Origin: Candidatus Flexicrinis affinis
GTDB lineage: Bacteria; Chloroflexota; Anaerolineae; Aggregatilineales; Phototrophicaceae
NCBI GenBank assembly: GCA_016716525.1
Contig: JADJWE010000001.1
Coordinates: forward strand, 558,001 to 622,000
Direction: 5' to 3'
DNA: 64,000 nt
Part shown: positions 1 to 7,771 of the stretch, piece after piece
Numbering within the stretch: position 1 is the stretch's first letter
Layout of the letters: every line of letters starts with the position of its first letter
The notes under the pieces: generated by a model
What the model was told of the DNA's origin: nothing
Databases searched by the model: none
The model's input: the letters and a program-made list of their open reading frames with translations, nothing else
Position numbers and translations under genes: made by a program

Positions 1-23
1 CGGATTTCGAGCACGATGTGCGC

Positions 24-1199
24 CTAGTTCTCCGGCGTGGCCGCGATTGGCGGAGCGACCTCGTAGTCGATGCCCATCGGGACGTAGCCGTTGGTGTACG
101 CGCCGGTCACGTCGAAATCGGCGGGGACGCTGCCCATCAGGGCCATCACGTCGCGCGTATTGAGCCACACATCATCGTTGATGATCCCGGTCAGCGGATG
201 ATCCCACAGATCGATCGTCGCCAGCAGTACCTCGAACTGCGCGAGTTCGGCGGGTTCGAACGCCTCGCGCAGGGCGTCACGGACTTCGACGCGTTTCTCG
301 GCGAATGCCTCGGGGGCAGGGAAGGTGGCGAGCAAAGCGTCGAACTCGGCGGCGTAACCCTCAAGCGCGCTGACGAGTGCCTGCGACTGAGGTAGGTTTT
401 CGACATGGTTCAGGCTGTGCAGGTAGGCGCGGGCGGGGTTGGTCGCCGTGTCGAACACGCCCTGATCGAACGCGATCGTCACCATCCAAAGGAGGTCGCC
501 CTCGTTCTCCACCACAGTTTCGTTGGTGACGATGCCGTTGGAGGCGATATTGGCGATGTCGGCCACTTCCAGAACGGTGATACCGGATACGTCTCCACAT
601 TCCCCGGCGTCGATCCGGCGCTGGATCTCGAGCGGTTCGTTGTTACTGTAGACGACCGCGGCGTCTACGCCACCGGCGCACAGGATGTCCGGCGCGACAT
701 AGCCGATCGACTCAAGCTGGAGATCCGCTTCGGTGAGACCGGCGCTGGCGAGCAGCGCGGTGAGTGCGGTGTAGTTGGCGCCGAACGGCCCGGGAATGCC
801 GACGCGCAGGCCGGCCAAGTCGTCGGGCGAGTCCATTTCGACGCCGTCGCGGGCAACCACGGCGACCGGGTACTGCATGAACCATGCATAGACATAGACC
901 ACCGGGATGTCGGCGGCGCGCGCAAGCAGTACCTGCTCACCGCTGATCAGCCCGAACTTTGGCTCGCCCTGTGCGATCTGGATCACGCCGAGATTCTCGT
1001 CGCCGTGCTGAATCTGCAGATCGTAACCCGCCTCGGCGAAGTAGCCCTCTTCGATGGCGACGTACAGCGGCGCGAATTGAACGTTGGGGATGAACGAGGC
1101 AAAGAACGGCAGTGGCTGAAGCGGCACATCCTGCGCGGCTGAACCAAGCCCGGTCACGGCAAGCAAGAAGACGAGCAGTAGGCGAAAACGGGATGTCAT
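24..1199 (-). CDS. ribY: Riboflavin ABC transporter substrate-binding protein (RibY-like, NMT1/THI5 family)
   Basis: This 391-residue protein is a probable extracytoplasmic solute-binding protein delivering riboflavin or a precursor to the permease encoded just upstream. It opens with a signal peptide (basic MTSRFR, then a hydrophobic stretch ending near GSAAQ). The mature part has the NMT1/THI5 fold signature, FIPNVQFAPLYVAIEEGYF, at about residues 36-54, followed by a two-lobed periplasmic-binding layout. The ATG is preceded by GAGGAG at good spacing. It lies 25 nt after ribX, and both genes follow an FMN riboswitch, which is the reason for preferring riboflavin over thiamine precursors, the substrate of the close homologue ThiY. 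The ATPase subunit is not in the window and may lie beyond its left edge. Confidence 0.82.
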   Translation of the reverse strand: MTSRFRLLLVFLLAVTGLGSAAQDVPLQPLPFFASFIPNVQFAPLYVAIEEGYFAEAGYDLQIQHGDENLGVIQIAQGEPKFGLISGEQVLLARAADIPVVYVYAWFMQYPVAVVARDGVEMDSPDDLAGLRVGIPGPFGANYTALTALLASAGLTEADLQLESIGYVAPDILCAGGVDAAVVYSNNEPLEIQRRIDAGECGDVSGITVLEVADIANIASNGIVTNETVVENEGDLLWMVTIAFDQGVFDTATNPARAYLHSLNHVENLPQSQALVSALEGYAAEFDALLATFPAPEAFAEKRVEVRDALREAFEPAELAQFEVLLATIDLWDHPLTGIINDDVWLNTRDVMALMGSVPADFDVTGAYTNGYVPMGIDYEVAPPIAATPEN

Positions 1200-1224
1200 G
1201 CGCAGCTCCTCACAATCGGTAGAC

Positions 1225-2043
1225 TCATTCGAACTGCTGCCAACGCAGCAAGCGGCGTTCCATCATCGTCACAAGGCGGTACAAGCTGAGGGCCAGCGTG
1301 GCCAGCAGGATCACGGCGACGAACACGAGCGGGATATCGTACTGCGAGAGGCCCAGCCGCACGAGATGCCCCAGTCCGGCGCTGCCGTTGATCAACTCGC
1401 CGACGACGGCGCCGATCACGCTCAACGTCGCCGCGGTCTTCAACCCGGTGAGCAGCACCGGCATAGCCGCCGGCACCTCAAGCTTGACGAACATCTGCCG
1501 GCGGGTCGCCTGCGAGACGCGCATCAGATCGACCAGCGTCGGCGGCACGTTGCGAATTCCGACCACCGTGCTCATCAACATGGGGAAGAACACGATCAGC
1601 GCGCTGGTGATGGTCTTGCTGGTGATGCCAGGAAACCAGATGACCAGCAGCGGGGCATAGGCGACGACTGGCGTCGACTGAAGCGTGACGATGATCGGCG
1701 AAAGCACGTCGTCCAGCAGCGGGCTGTGGGCGATGACGTAGCCGAGCGCGACGGCGAACAGGACTCCGAACCCTAGCCCCGACAGGACCTCGACCACGGT
1801 CGTCCAGATGTGCGGCCACAGGCGGCCCGAGCCGAACCAATCGACGAACTCGGCCCACACGGCGGCCGGCGCAGGGAGTTGATAGCTGGGGAACGCTTTC
1901 GACATCACGAGCAGCTGCCACGCGATCAGCATCAGCCCGAGCGTGACGATCCCCGCGTAGCGGCGGATCGTGCGCGGGGCGACGCGGCGGCCATAGCGCA
2001 CCGGGATGCGCGTCAGGCGGACGAGCGGAAGCGGGAACTGCAT
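1225..2043 (-). CDS. ribX: Riboflavin ABC transporter permease (RibX-like, BPD/SsuC-type)
   Basis: This 272-residue inner-membrane permease has about six hydrophobic segments, starting with TLGLMLIAWQLLVM near residue 35. It belongs to the binding-protein-dependent transport family of SsuC/ThiX. The EAA-type cytoplasmic loop that contacts the ATPase is recognisable around residues 175-205 (SQATRRQMFVKLEVPAAMPV). It is the first gene after the FMN riboswitch, with a leader of about 138 nt between riboswitch and ATG, and is followed 25 nt later by the binding protein. The specificity (riboflavin) comes from the riboswitch and the pairing with RibY, not from the permease itself. The ribosome-binding site is weak (GGGG about 8 nt upstream), which would suit riboswitch control of translation initiation. 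Confidence 0.82.
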   Translation of the reverse strand: MQFPLPLVRLTRIPVRYGRRVAPRTIRRYAGIVTLGLMLIAWQLLVMSKAFPSYQLPAPAAVWAEFVDWFGSGRLWPHIWTTVVEVLSGLGFGVLFAVALGYVIAHSPLLDDVLSPIIVTLQSTPVVAYAPLLVIWFPGITSKTITSALIVFFPMLMSTVVGIRNVPPTLVDLMRVSQATRRQMFVKLEVPAAMPVLLTGLKTAATLSVIGAVVGELINGSAGLGHLVRLGLSQYDIPLVFVAVILLATLALSLYRLVTMMERRLLRWQQFE

Positions 2044-2181
2044 CAGAAAACCCCGTTCAATACGACCGGGGCCGAGTGGGGGAGAACCGCATGCCGCCGG
2101 AGACGGCCAACATCATACCATGCGCGCATGCGAACTGGCAGCACAAGAGCGCCGTGGTACGGTACGTCCGGCGTACAGCGA

Positions 2182-2328
2182 CCTTCTCCCATCCGGACTG
2201 TAACCGTCGGCCCCGGACTTACACCGGATCAGCCGCCGCTTCCGGTGTCCCGAATGCAGCGGGTCGCGGGCTGGGGGACGCTTATGCCCCGTCACCGCCG
2301 GTAGGGAATTCCACCCTGCCCCGAAGGT
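2182..2328 (-). promoter_or_regulatory. FMN riboswitch (RFN element)
   Basis: Read on the minus strand, this stretch carries the conserved blocks of the RFN element in order. These are a 5' strand with CTTCGGGGCAGGGTG and AATTCCCTACCGGCGGT, a central part with AGCCCGCGA, then GATCCGGTGTAAGTCCG, GGGCCGACGGT and a closing AGTCCGGATGGGAGAAGG. The first and last blocks pair to form P1. The family binds flavin mononucleotide and shuts down riboflavin synthesis or uptake genes when FMN is plentiful. Here it sits 138 nt upstream of ribX and should control ribXY. I do not see an obvious terminator hairpin with a T-run between it and ribX, so control of translation is the more likely mechanism. Confidence 0.95.
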
Positions 2329-2343
2329 CTGTCGATTGAGTCG

Positions 2344-2352
2344 ATCATATCA
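2344..2352 (-). promoter_or_regulatory. Candidate extended -10 promoter for the riboswitch-ribXY transcript
   Basis: On the minus strand the sequence reads TGATATGAT, an extended -10 (TGn plus TATGAT, 5/6 match). It would start transcription near 2337, about 9 nt before the first conserved riboswitch block. No good -35 hexamer is visible, as is common for extended -10 promoters. Confidence 0.5.
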
Positions 2353-2394
2353 CGACAATGGCGCGGTGCGTACGAACGGTGCGCCGGAACTTAT

Positions 2395-2423
2395 GAGACG
2401 TTTAGCGAGGACGCGGCTATACT
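2395..2423 (+). promoter_or_regulatory. Candidate promoter of the 2467-3255 lipoprotein gene
   Basis: A TATACT -10 box at 2418-2423 (5/6 match) lies 17 nt after a poor -35 (GAGACG at 2395-2400, 3/6). The predicted start near 2430 gives a short leader containing the ribosome-binding site. It is divergent from the riboswitch promoter. Confidence 0.4.
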
Positions 2424-2466
2424 GATCAACAGAGTGTGACGACGGTGCTTTGGAGAGGATTTGCCG

Positions 2467-3255
2467 ATGCGACTCCGCGCGGTGATCGCGGTGCTGGTGT
2501 TGATCGCGGCGGGCTGCCAGTCCGGGTCCCAGACCCGCGAGCCGATCGGGACGGTGACGCGGCCGGAATTGGTCGGCCTGATCGACTGGGAACGGTCGCC
2601 GCTGGCGGTCGTGTTTCGCGCGGAGGTGACGGCGGCGGACGCCAACGCGTTCGAGCGCCGCAACGACGTGGCAGACTGCACGATCTACGGCGACAACCGC
2701 GTCGTGTACACGCCGCCCGGCGGGCTTGCCGGACCGGTCGTGTTCCAGTCCGTCAGCGACGAGGCGATCCGGGTCTTTGTCGAAGAACTCACGCTGATCT
2801 ACCAGTTCTACAATCGAGGCAGCGGGTTGGATGCGCTGGCGCCGGAAGACCGTCCGCCGTTCATCGAGACACTGCTGCTGGTGGTCAACGGGCAAGCGCA
2901 CCGGGCCGATGCGCTCGGCGCGCTGCCGGATGGCTACTATCGGGACGTGGCCGAACGCTGTCGTGCGGTCGCCGACTCACCGGCCGAGCTGATCCCGGCG
3001 GCAGGCTATGTGTCGGTGCGGCCGATCACGTATAACCCCGAGCGCTCCAGCGTCGAGTGGGAATTGCCCGGCGAACTGAATCTGGCCGCGCTGACCCCCG
3101 ACGAACGGGTGTGGGTTAGCGGATCGGCGATGCAGGACCTGTGGCGGATGCTGCGGATCTACGGCTCGGACGTACAGATCACGCAGGGTGAAGCGACGCT
3201 GCAAGCCGCCGTCGAGGTGCCGGGCGTGACGCGCTTCTCTCCGCCGCGGCCGTGA
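2467..3255 (+). CDS. Hypothetical lipoprotein
   Basis: This 262-residue protein has a bacterial lipoprotein signal: MRLRAVIAVLVLIAAGC with the lipobox ending in Cys17. The rest is hydrophilic and should face outward, anchored to the membrane. I do not recognise a conserved domain. The ATG at 2467 is chosen over a TTG two codons earlier because GGAGAGG sits 8 nt before the ATG but only 2 nt before the TTG. It is followed by galE after about 60 nt and could share its transcript. Its function is unknown. Confidence 0.8.
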   Translation: MRLRAVIAVLVLIAAGCQSGSQTREPIGTVTRPELVGLIDWERSPLAVVFRAEVTAADANAFERRNDVADCTIYGDNRVVYTPPGGLAGPVVFQSVSDEAIRVFVEELTLIYQFYNRGSGLDALAPEDRPPFIETLLLVVNGQAHRADALGALPDGYYRDVAERCRAVADSPAELIPAAGYVSVRPITYNPERSSVEWELPGELNLAALTPDERVWVSGSAMQDLWRMLRIYGSDVQITQGEATLQAAVEVPGVTRFSPPRP

Positions 3256-3319
3256 GTGCTGCGCCGACCATGCGTGTATAAGTGGACTGCTGCGACTTTT
3301 TGACATAAGGACGAATGCG

Positions 3320-4324
3320 ATGAAGGTGCTGGTCACAGGCGGGGCAGGGTATATCGGGAGCCATGTCGTTTACCGGCTGATCGAGCGCCGGCACGACGTG
3401 ACCGTGTTCGACAACTTGAGCGCCGGGCACCGGCAGGCGGTACATCCGCAGGCCACGTTCGTGCAGGGCGACCTGCTCGACATGGCCGAGTTGACGGCGA
3501 CGTTCGACGCCAACCGGCGCGACGGCGCGCCCCCGTTCGACGGCGTGCTGCACTTCGCCTCGCACATTCAGGTCGGGGAGTCGATGCGCGATCCGTTCAA
3601 ATACCTGCGCGACAACGTCAACGCGATCACCAATCTGCTCGAAGCGTGCATGACGACCGGCGTCGACCGCTTCATCCTGTCCTCGACGGCCAACCTGTAT
3701 GACGCGCCCAAGCGCATCCCCATCACCGAGGACGAGGCGCTGATCCCCGGCAGCGTGTACGGCGAGACCAAGTACATCGGCGAGCGCTACCTCATGTGGA
3801 TGGAACGCATCTACGGCCTGAAGTACTGCTGCCTGCGCTACTTCAACGCCAGCGGCGCGCACCCCGACGGCATCATCGGCGAGGACCACCGCCCGGAGAC
3901 GCATCTGATTCCGCTGGTGCTTCAGGTTGCGCTCGGCCAGCGCCCGCACGTCGACGTGTATGGCACCGACTACGACACGCCGGACGGCACGGCGATCCGC
4001 GATTATGTGCACGTGACCGATTTGGCCGACGCGCACATTCTGGCGCTGGAGGCGCTCAAGGACGGCAAGAGCCGGGTGTACAACCTCGGCAGCGGGAGCG
4101 GCTATTCGGTGCTGGAGGTGATCGAGTCGGTGCGCCGCGTGACCGGCCACCCGATCCCGGTCAAGGACGCGCCGCGCCGGGCGGGGGATTTACCGCGTTT
4201 GGTGGCGGACAGCACGCGCATTAGCGCCGAGCTGGGCTGGGAGCCGATGTACGACACGCTCGACCGCATCGTCGAAACGGCCTGGGCGTGGCACCGGGAT
4301 CATCCGGACGGGTATGGGGGGTAG
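3320..4324 (+). CDS. galE: UDP-glucose 4-epimerase
   Basis: This 334-residue extended short-chain dehydrogenase/reductase interconverts UDP-glucose and UDP-galactose in the cytoplasm, feeding galactose metabolism and surface polysaccharides. The NAD-binding Rossmann motif GGAGYIGSH is at residues 7-15, the SSTANLY segment is near 120-126, and the catalytic YGETK (YxxxK) is near 149-153. The C-terminal part has the sugar-nucleotide-binding stretch seen in GalE (RYFNASGAHPDG, then RDYVHVTDLADAH). AAGGA precedes the ATG by 8 nt. The length is normal for the family. Members of the family also act on N-acetylhexosamines, so exact substrate range is uncertain. Confidence 0.93.
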   Translation: MKVLVTGGAGYIGSHVVYRLIERRHDVTVFDNLSAGHRQAVHPQATFVQGDLLDMAELTATFDANRRDGAPPFDGVLHFASHIQVGESMRDPFKYLRDNVNAITNLLEACMTTGVDRFILSSTANLYDAPKRIPITEDEALIPGSVYGETKYIGERYLMWMERIYGLKYCCLRYFNASGAHPDGIIGEDHRPETHLIPLVLQVALGQRPHVDVYGTDYDTPDGTAIRDYVHVTDLADAHILALEALKDGKSRVYNLGSGSGYSVLEVIESVRRVTGHPIPVKDAPRRAGDLPRLVADSTRISAELGWEPMYDTLDRIVETAWAWHRDHPDGYGG

Positions 4325-4383
4325 GGGGACCAGAGTAAGGGGAGTCTGTACCAAGCTAGTACGTGGCCGGCAACTCGCTGTTA

Positions 4384-7300
4384 CTAAATGAACAGCCGGT
4401 AATCGTAGGGTGGTGAGCCGAATCGCTCGAGCAGAAGACCGATTCGTGAAATCATTCCGGCAGTCTCTATTGTGGCTGGCAATTTGCTATACAGATCCAT
4501 GTTGTTCCAATTCATCTTCGTAAGTCCAAGGATCTCTTGGGCCAACACGGCTAACGATGACGATCCCGCGTGTCTCGTTACTTGCAACGGGGTGGGAATG
4601 TGACGTCCGCCCAAGAAGTAGCGCCTCCCAGGGATCACCGCTTCGGTAACACCATGCGTCCAAAGCAGGGCACGCTTCGACTCCAGCAATATCGCTGTAC
4701 CTCGTCGGATTGGGAAGTTGTCTGCTTGTAAATTACCATTCCTTGACGGGGTGCATGCGGTGAAGCGCAACGCGTGGTCGCTAGATATCTCGATCATGTC
4801 AACGGAAGCAATACCAGCGAACCCTTCGGTAAACCCAGCTACCTCGTCCCGTGTGAACCTAGTGTTCTTATGAATGACAATCCGCTTTGGCAGGCCTCGG
4901 CCAGCATGATAGAGTAGCTGTTGTGTGTTTTCAGCGGAGCGTCGTGCATCTTCACGTGACAGGTGAGGATTCTTTTGCCGATCGAAGAACGGATCCTCAA
5001 CTTTACTCAGGCGATAGCCCAGTCCCAACCCGGCCGAGTCGAAGATGTGACTGCAACCCACAACAATTTGCCTTCCCTTTGGTGCGTTCCGAACGATCGA
5101 ATAGCCTACGCCCATAAAGGCAGTATCTGCGTCTATGCTTTCAAGCGCCCACGGCGTGCGAAGCGCCTTTACATAAATTGCGAGACTCAACCACCACTTG
5201 ATTCTGCATTGGTCGGGGTAGTTGATGGGTTTGTCGCGTAGGAATTGGGTCGCCACGCCATTCTGGACACAATACGCCTTTATTGAGTCGTGAAGGTCGA
5301 AGTACTCATGATCAACATCGTACCTAGTCCATTTCTCCCAGCGATCAGGAACGTAAATGATAATAGCTTTTGCTGTAGAACCTGCTCGTATACTGTCAAT
5401 TAGCCTCAAGATGTGCTGATGAAGCATGCTCGCGCCTGAAACTACGTCGAGACCCTCATCAATTTCAGGGCACTCCAGCCAAAGATTGTCGGAAGGCTGA
5501 GGTATCCGAAGCGGGACTCCAAATGCCGAGCTGAAGCCGGGGTACTCCAGCAGATATTCGTCCTGTTGACGCCGTGGCTTTACACTAAATTGAAACGAGT
5601 TTAGAAACGTAGAGACTCGAGGTGTATCTAGCTTGGGACAGATCACGGCCAGTTGTATTTCTCGGCCGAGGACTCCGTCATTCAGTCGAAAATCATAAGG
5701 CTGATTTCGAGCCAATCCTCTAATTGGGTGAACGTCCTTGACGAAACCATCACCCTGCATGTTTCTGAAGACTAACGAGGGATCTCTGTACTCCGTTCCA
5801 TGATGGCGTATCTGAGATTCGAGCGATTTCGGCAACGATATCGAGTTCTTCGCTCGAAAAGATGAGACGGTTGCTAGTGATGGTGATGATGCGTGGACTC
5901 GAAATTTCCAGCGTGCGCCTTGTGTTGGAAACTCGATTGTAGTTGATCCCGCTGGAAAGAGTTTATTGATCCAATCAGATATCGCCGCGTGATATTGGCC
6001 GTTATATTGTTTGGCCGTTAACTGGTAGTTGATCTCACGATCCTGATCGTTGGAAGCTGGATCGCCATTCCGTAGAAATCCCTTCATGCGGGGGGTAAAC
6101 GACAAATACACATGATTGCTGAAAGTGCGAAAGTTAAGGACAACAGCATCGTGTATGTCAACAACGGTACCGCCCAGATTGACTGTCTCAGAAGACCTTA
6201 GGTTCCAGAGCTGCCAACTCCTGTGAAACCTGCCCATGCCAAGGTTTATCTCGGCTGAGAGGTACTTGCTTATCGCCTCTAGCAGGATGCCTGTAACAAC
6301 GCTGTCCTCAAACTGAAGTTCTTTGGTGTCAATGTGCGTAATCGACACTTCAGTCGTAATTTGGCTGCCAAATGCCTGCCTAATATCGTCAAGCGTTCCT
6401 AGGGCTAGGACTTTCCCTTTGAGGAAACCCGCGGCAATTCTCCTGTCACCAATGAACGCTCGGATCTGCTTCCACGGGCTTTCTGTAGTCGACATCGAAA
6501 CTTCAAACTGATATAGCTCTGCAGGGCACTCAATTTCGACGGCATTACTTCGAATAACAGCCGTTGGGGTGCCAGTACCTACTGAGAAAGGCGCTCCTGA
6601 GGTTGACTGCCGCTGAATTGCCTGGTTGCGGAGTGCATCTGCGCGATCTCGGAGTTCTGCCTGCAAGCACACTGTCCCGAGCCTAAGCATTACATCGTCA
6701 AAGCCCTCTGTTGAGATGTAGAACGCCTCGCGGTTGTTGGCCGCTGCCGTCTCAAGAAGAGTTATCACCGCATCATCTGGCTTCTCATTATCGTATCCAC
6801 ACCAGAACAATCTTCCGTTGCCAGGGGCTGCGTACGCTTGGGACAAACCGGACATCACTGACAGATCACGGCCACTGTATCCAATAACGATTAGATCGGT
6901 GTCTCGCAGGTGACGTACGAGGTGCGCTACGAACTCACTCTCCATTGATCTGACTTCTTCGGCCGTGTTCTTGAGTGCATCGTACCTGTAGTCTCCGTGG
7001 AGATAGACGTGGAGCAACTCATTGGCAGAGGGCTTTCGCTCTACTCTGTTTCTTGTATCCATTCCGGCTTCAATAATGGTGATCTGGGGATTGGTCATCG
7101 ACCCCGCAACACGGGGCACTAGGCCATCAAAATTGGTTGTCCACACAGTGTCAACTACCCCAGAAAGGGCAAGCAGACACAGCACCTTGTAACCTACAGA
7201 CGGTTTCGCCTGCCTGCTTAGCGATTGGAAGAACTTTGCCCTGTCGCTTGGGATTGGATAACATTTCTCGGCATAATAACCATACTCCTCGTTTGCCCCA

Positions 7301-7584
7301 AGATCTGGATACTCTTCTTGATCATTTAGCCAACGTTGTATCTGATCCCGCACTGCCTGGAGGGCAAGATTCGAAAGCTGATCCCTCAGACTAGGATTCT
7401 GTGAGACGACTATGCTTCGCTTCCACTGCCAAATGCAGTCGATAGCAGACGGAATGCCGGAGTTGACTGAAGCACCAGCTCCCAAGAGTATCGAGTACGG
7501 AGAACCTGTGTTGACTTCAACTGATCGAACCAGTGCATCAATAGTGAGTATCTTCAGCAAACCCTTAGCCTCGCCTCCTGCCAT
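4384..7584 (-). CDS. Single-chain SIR2-APAZ-PIWI short prokaryotic Argonaute (SPARSA-type defence protein)
   Basis: This 1066-residue protein begins with a SIR2-like NAD-binding domain (about 25-310). It shows GAGAS at 35-39, SGIP at 42-45, TTNFD at 149-153 (candidate catalytic Asn151), LHG at 195-197 (candidate catalytic His196) and GYSGRD at 235-240. The end (about 700-1066) reads as Argonaute MID and PIWI. MID shows a possible 5'-phosphate pocket with Lys769, Gln780 and Lys796. The PIWI catalytic Asp positions look lost (FMGVGYSI where a GID motif is expected, IHKNT where RDG is expected). The middle (about 340-690) fits the APAZ position in such proteins, but I infer it from architecture only. 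SIR2-APAZ/Ago systems use guide RNA to sense invader DNA and then deplete NAD+. The gene stands alone and is AT-richer (45-50% GC in lines I counted) than its neighbours, suggesting transfer. Confidence 0.88.
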   Translation of the reverse strand: MAGGEAKGLLKILTIDALVRSVEVNTGSPYSILLGAGASVNSGIPSAIDCIWQWKRSIVVSQNPSLRDQLSNLALQAVRDQIQRWLNDQEEYPDLGANEEYGYYAEKCYPIPSDRAKFFQSLSRQAKPSVGYKVLCLLALSGVVDTVWTTNFDGLVPRVAGSMTNPQITIIEAGMDTRNRVERKPSANELLHVYLHGDYRYDALKNTAEEVRSMESEFVAHLVRHLRDTDLIVIGYSGRDLSVMSGLSQAYAAPGNGRLFWCGYDNEKPDDAVITLLETAAANNREAFYISTEGFDDVMLRLGTVCLQAELRDRADALRNQAIQRQSTSGAPFSVGTGTPTAVIRSNAVEIECPAELYQFEVSMSTTESPWKQIRAFIGDRRIAAGFLKGKVLALGTLDDIRQAFGSQITTEVSITHIDTKELQFEDSVVTGILLEAISKYLSAEINLGMGRFHRSWQLWNLRSSETVNLGGTVVDIHDAVVLNFRTFSNHVYLSFTPRMKGFLRNGDPASNDQDREINYQLTAKQYNGQYHAAISDWINKLFPAGSTTIEFPTQGARWKFRVHASSPSLATVSSFRAKNSISLPKSLESQIRHHGTEYRDPSLVFRNMQGDGFVKDVHPIRGLARNQPYDFRLNDGVLGREIQLAVICPKLDTPRVSTFLNSFQFSVKPRRQQDEYLLEYPGFSSAFGVPLRIPQPSDNLWLECPEIDEGLDVVSGASMLHQHILRLIDSIRAGSTAKAIIIYVPDRWEKWTRYDVDHEYFDLHDSIKAYCVQNGVATQFLRDKPINYPDQCRIKWWLSLAIYVKALRTPWALESIDADTAFMGVGYSIVRNAPKGRQIVVGCSHIFDSAGLGLGYRLSKVEDPFFDRQKNPHLSREDARRSAENTQQLLYHAGRGLPKRIVIHKNTRFTRDEVAGFTEGFAGIASVDMIEISSDHALRFTACTPSRNGNLQADNFPIRRGTAILLESKRALLWTHGVTEAVIPGRRYFLGGRHIPTPLQVTRHAGSSSLAVLAQEILGLTKMNWNNMDLYSKLPATIETAGMISRIGLLLERFGSPPYDYRLFI

Positions 7585-7701
7585 TCACCCCATGCGAAAC
7601 CGAATTGCCATGTACCACGAATCTCGACCGCGGAGCACAAATCATCCACGCAGGCGATAGACCAGACATCTCCAAAAGATTCAGGTTTATGCGAAACTAA
7701 T

Positions 7702-7730
7702 GTTATCACGAATCTTGGCTGGGTGATCAA
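7702..7730 (-). promoter_or_regulatory. Candidate promoter of the SIR2-Argonaute gene
   Basis: On the minus strand TTGATC (-35, 4/6, at 7725-7730) and GATAAC (-10, 4/6, at 7702-7707) are separated by 17 nt. Transcription would start near 7695, about 110 nt before the ATG. The match is modest, and it lies in the AT-rich flank of the island. Confidence 0.35.
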
Positions 7731-7771
7731 GAGGTTAACGTGTGCACCAGGAATCTATGCACTTGCTACAC

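Noticed and set aside
24..2043. Thiamine-precursor (ThiXY) transporter
   Set aside because: The protein families fit either substrate, but the upstream riboswitch is the FMN class and not the TPP class.
3179..4150. Open frame of 323 codons antisense to galE
   Set aside because: galE has all family motifs; the antisense translation is unlike any protein I know.
4325..7771. Transposon or prophage carrying the Argonaute gene
   Set aside because: No transposase, integrase, terminal inverted repeat or target duplication is visible at the edges.
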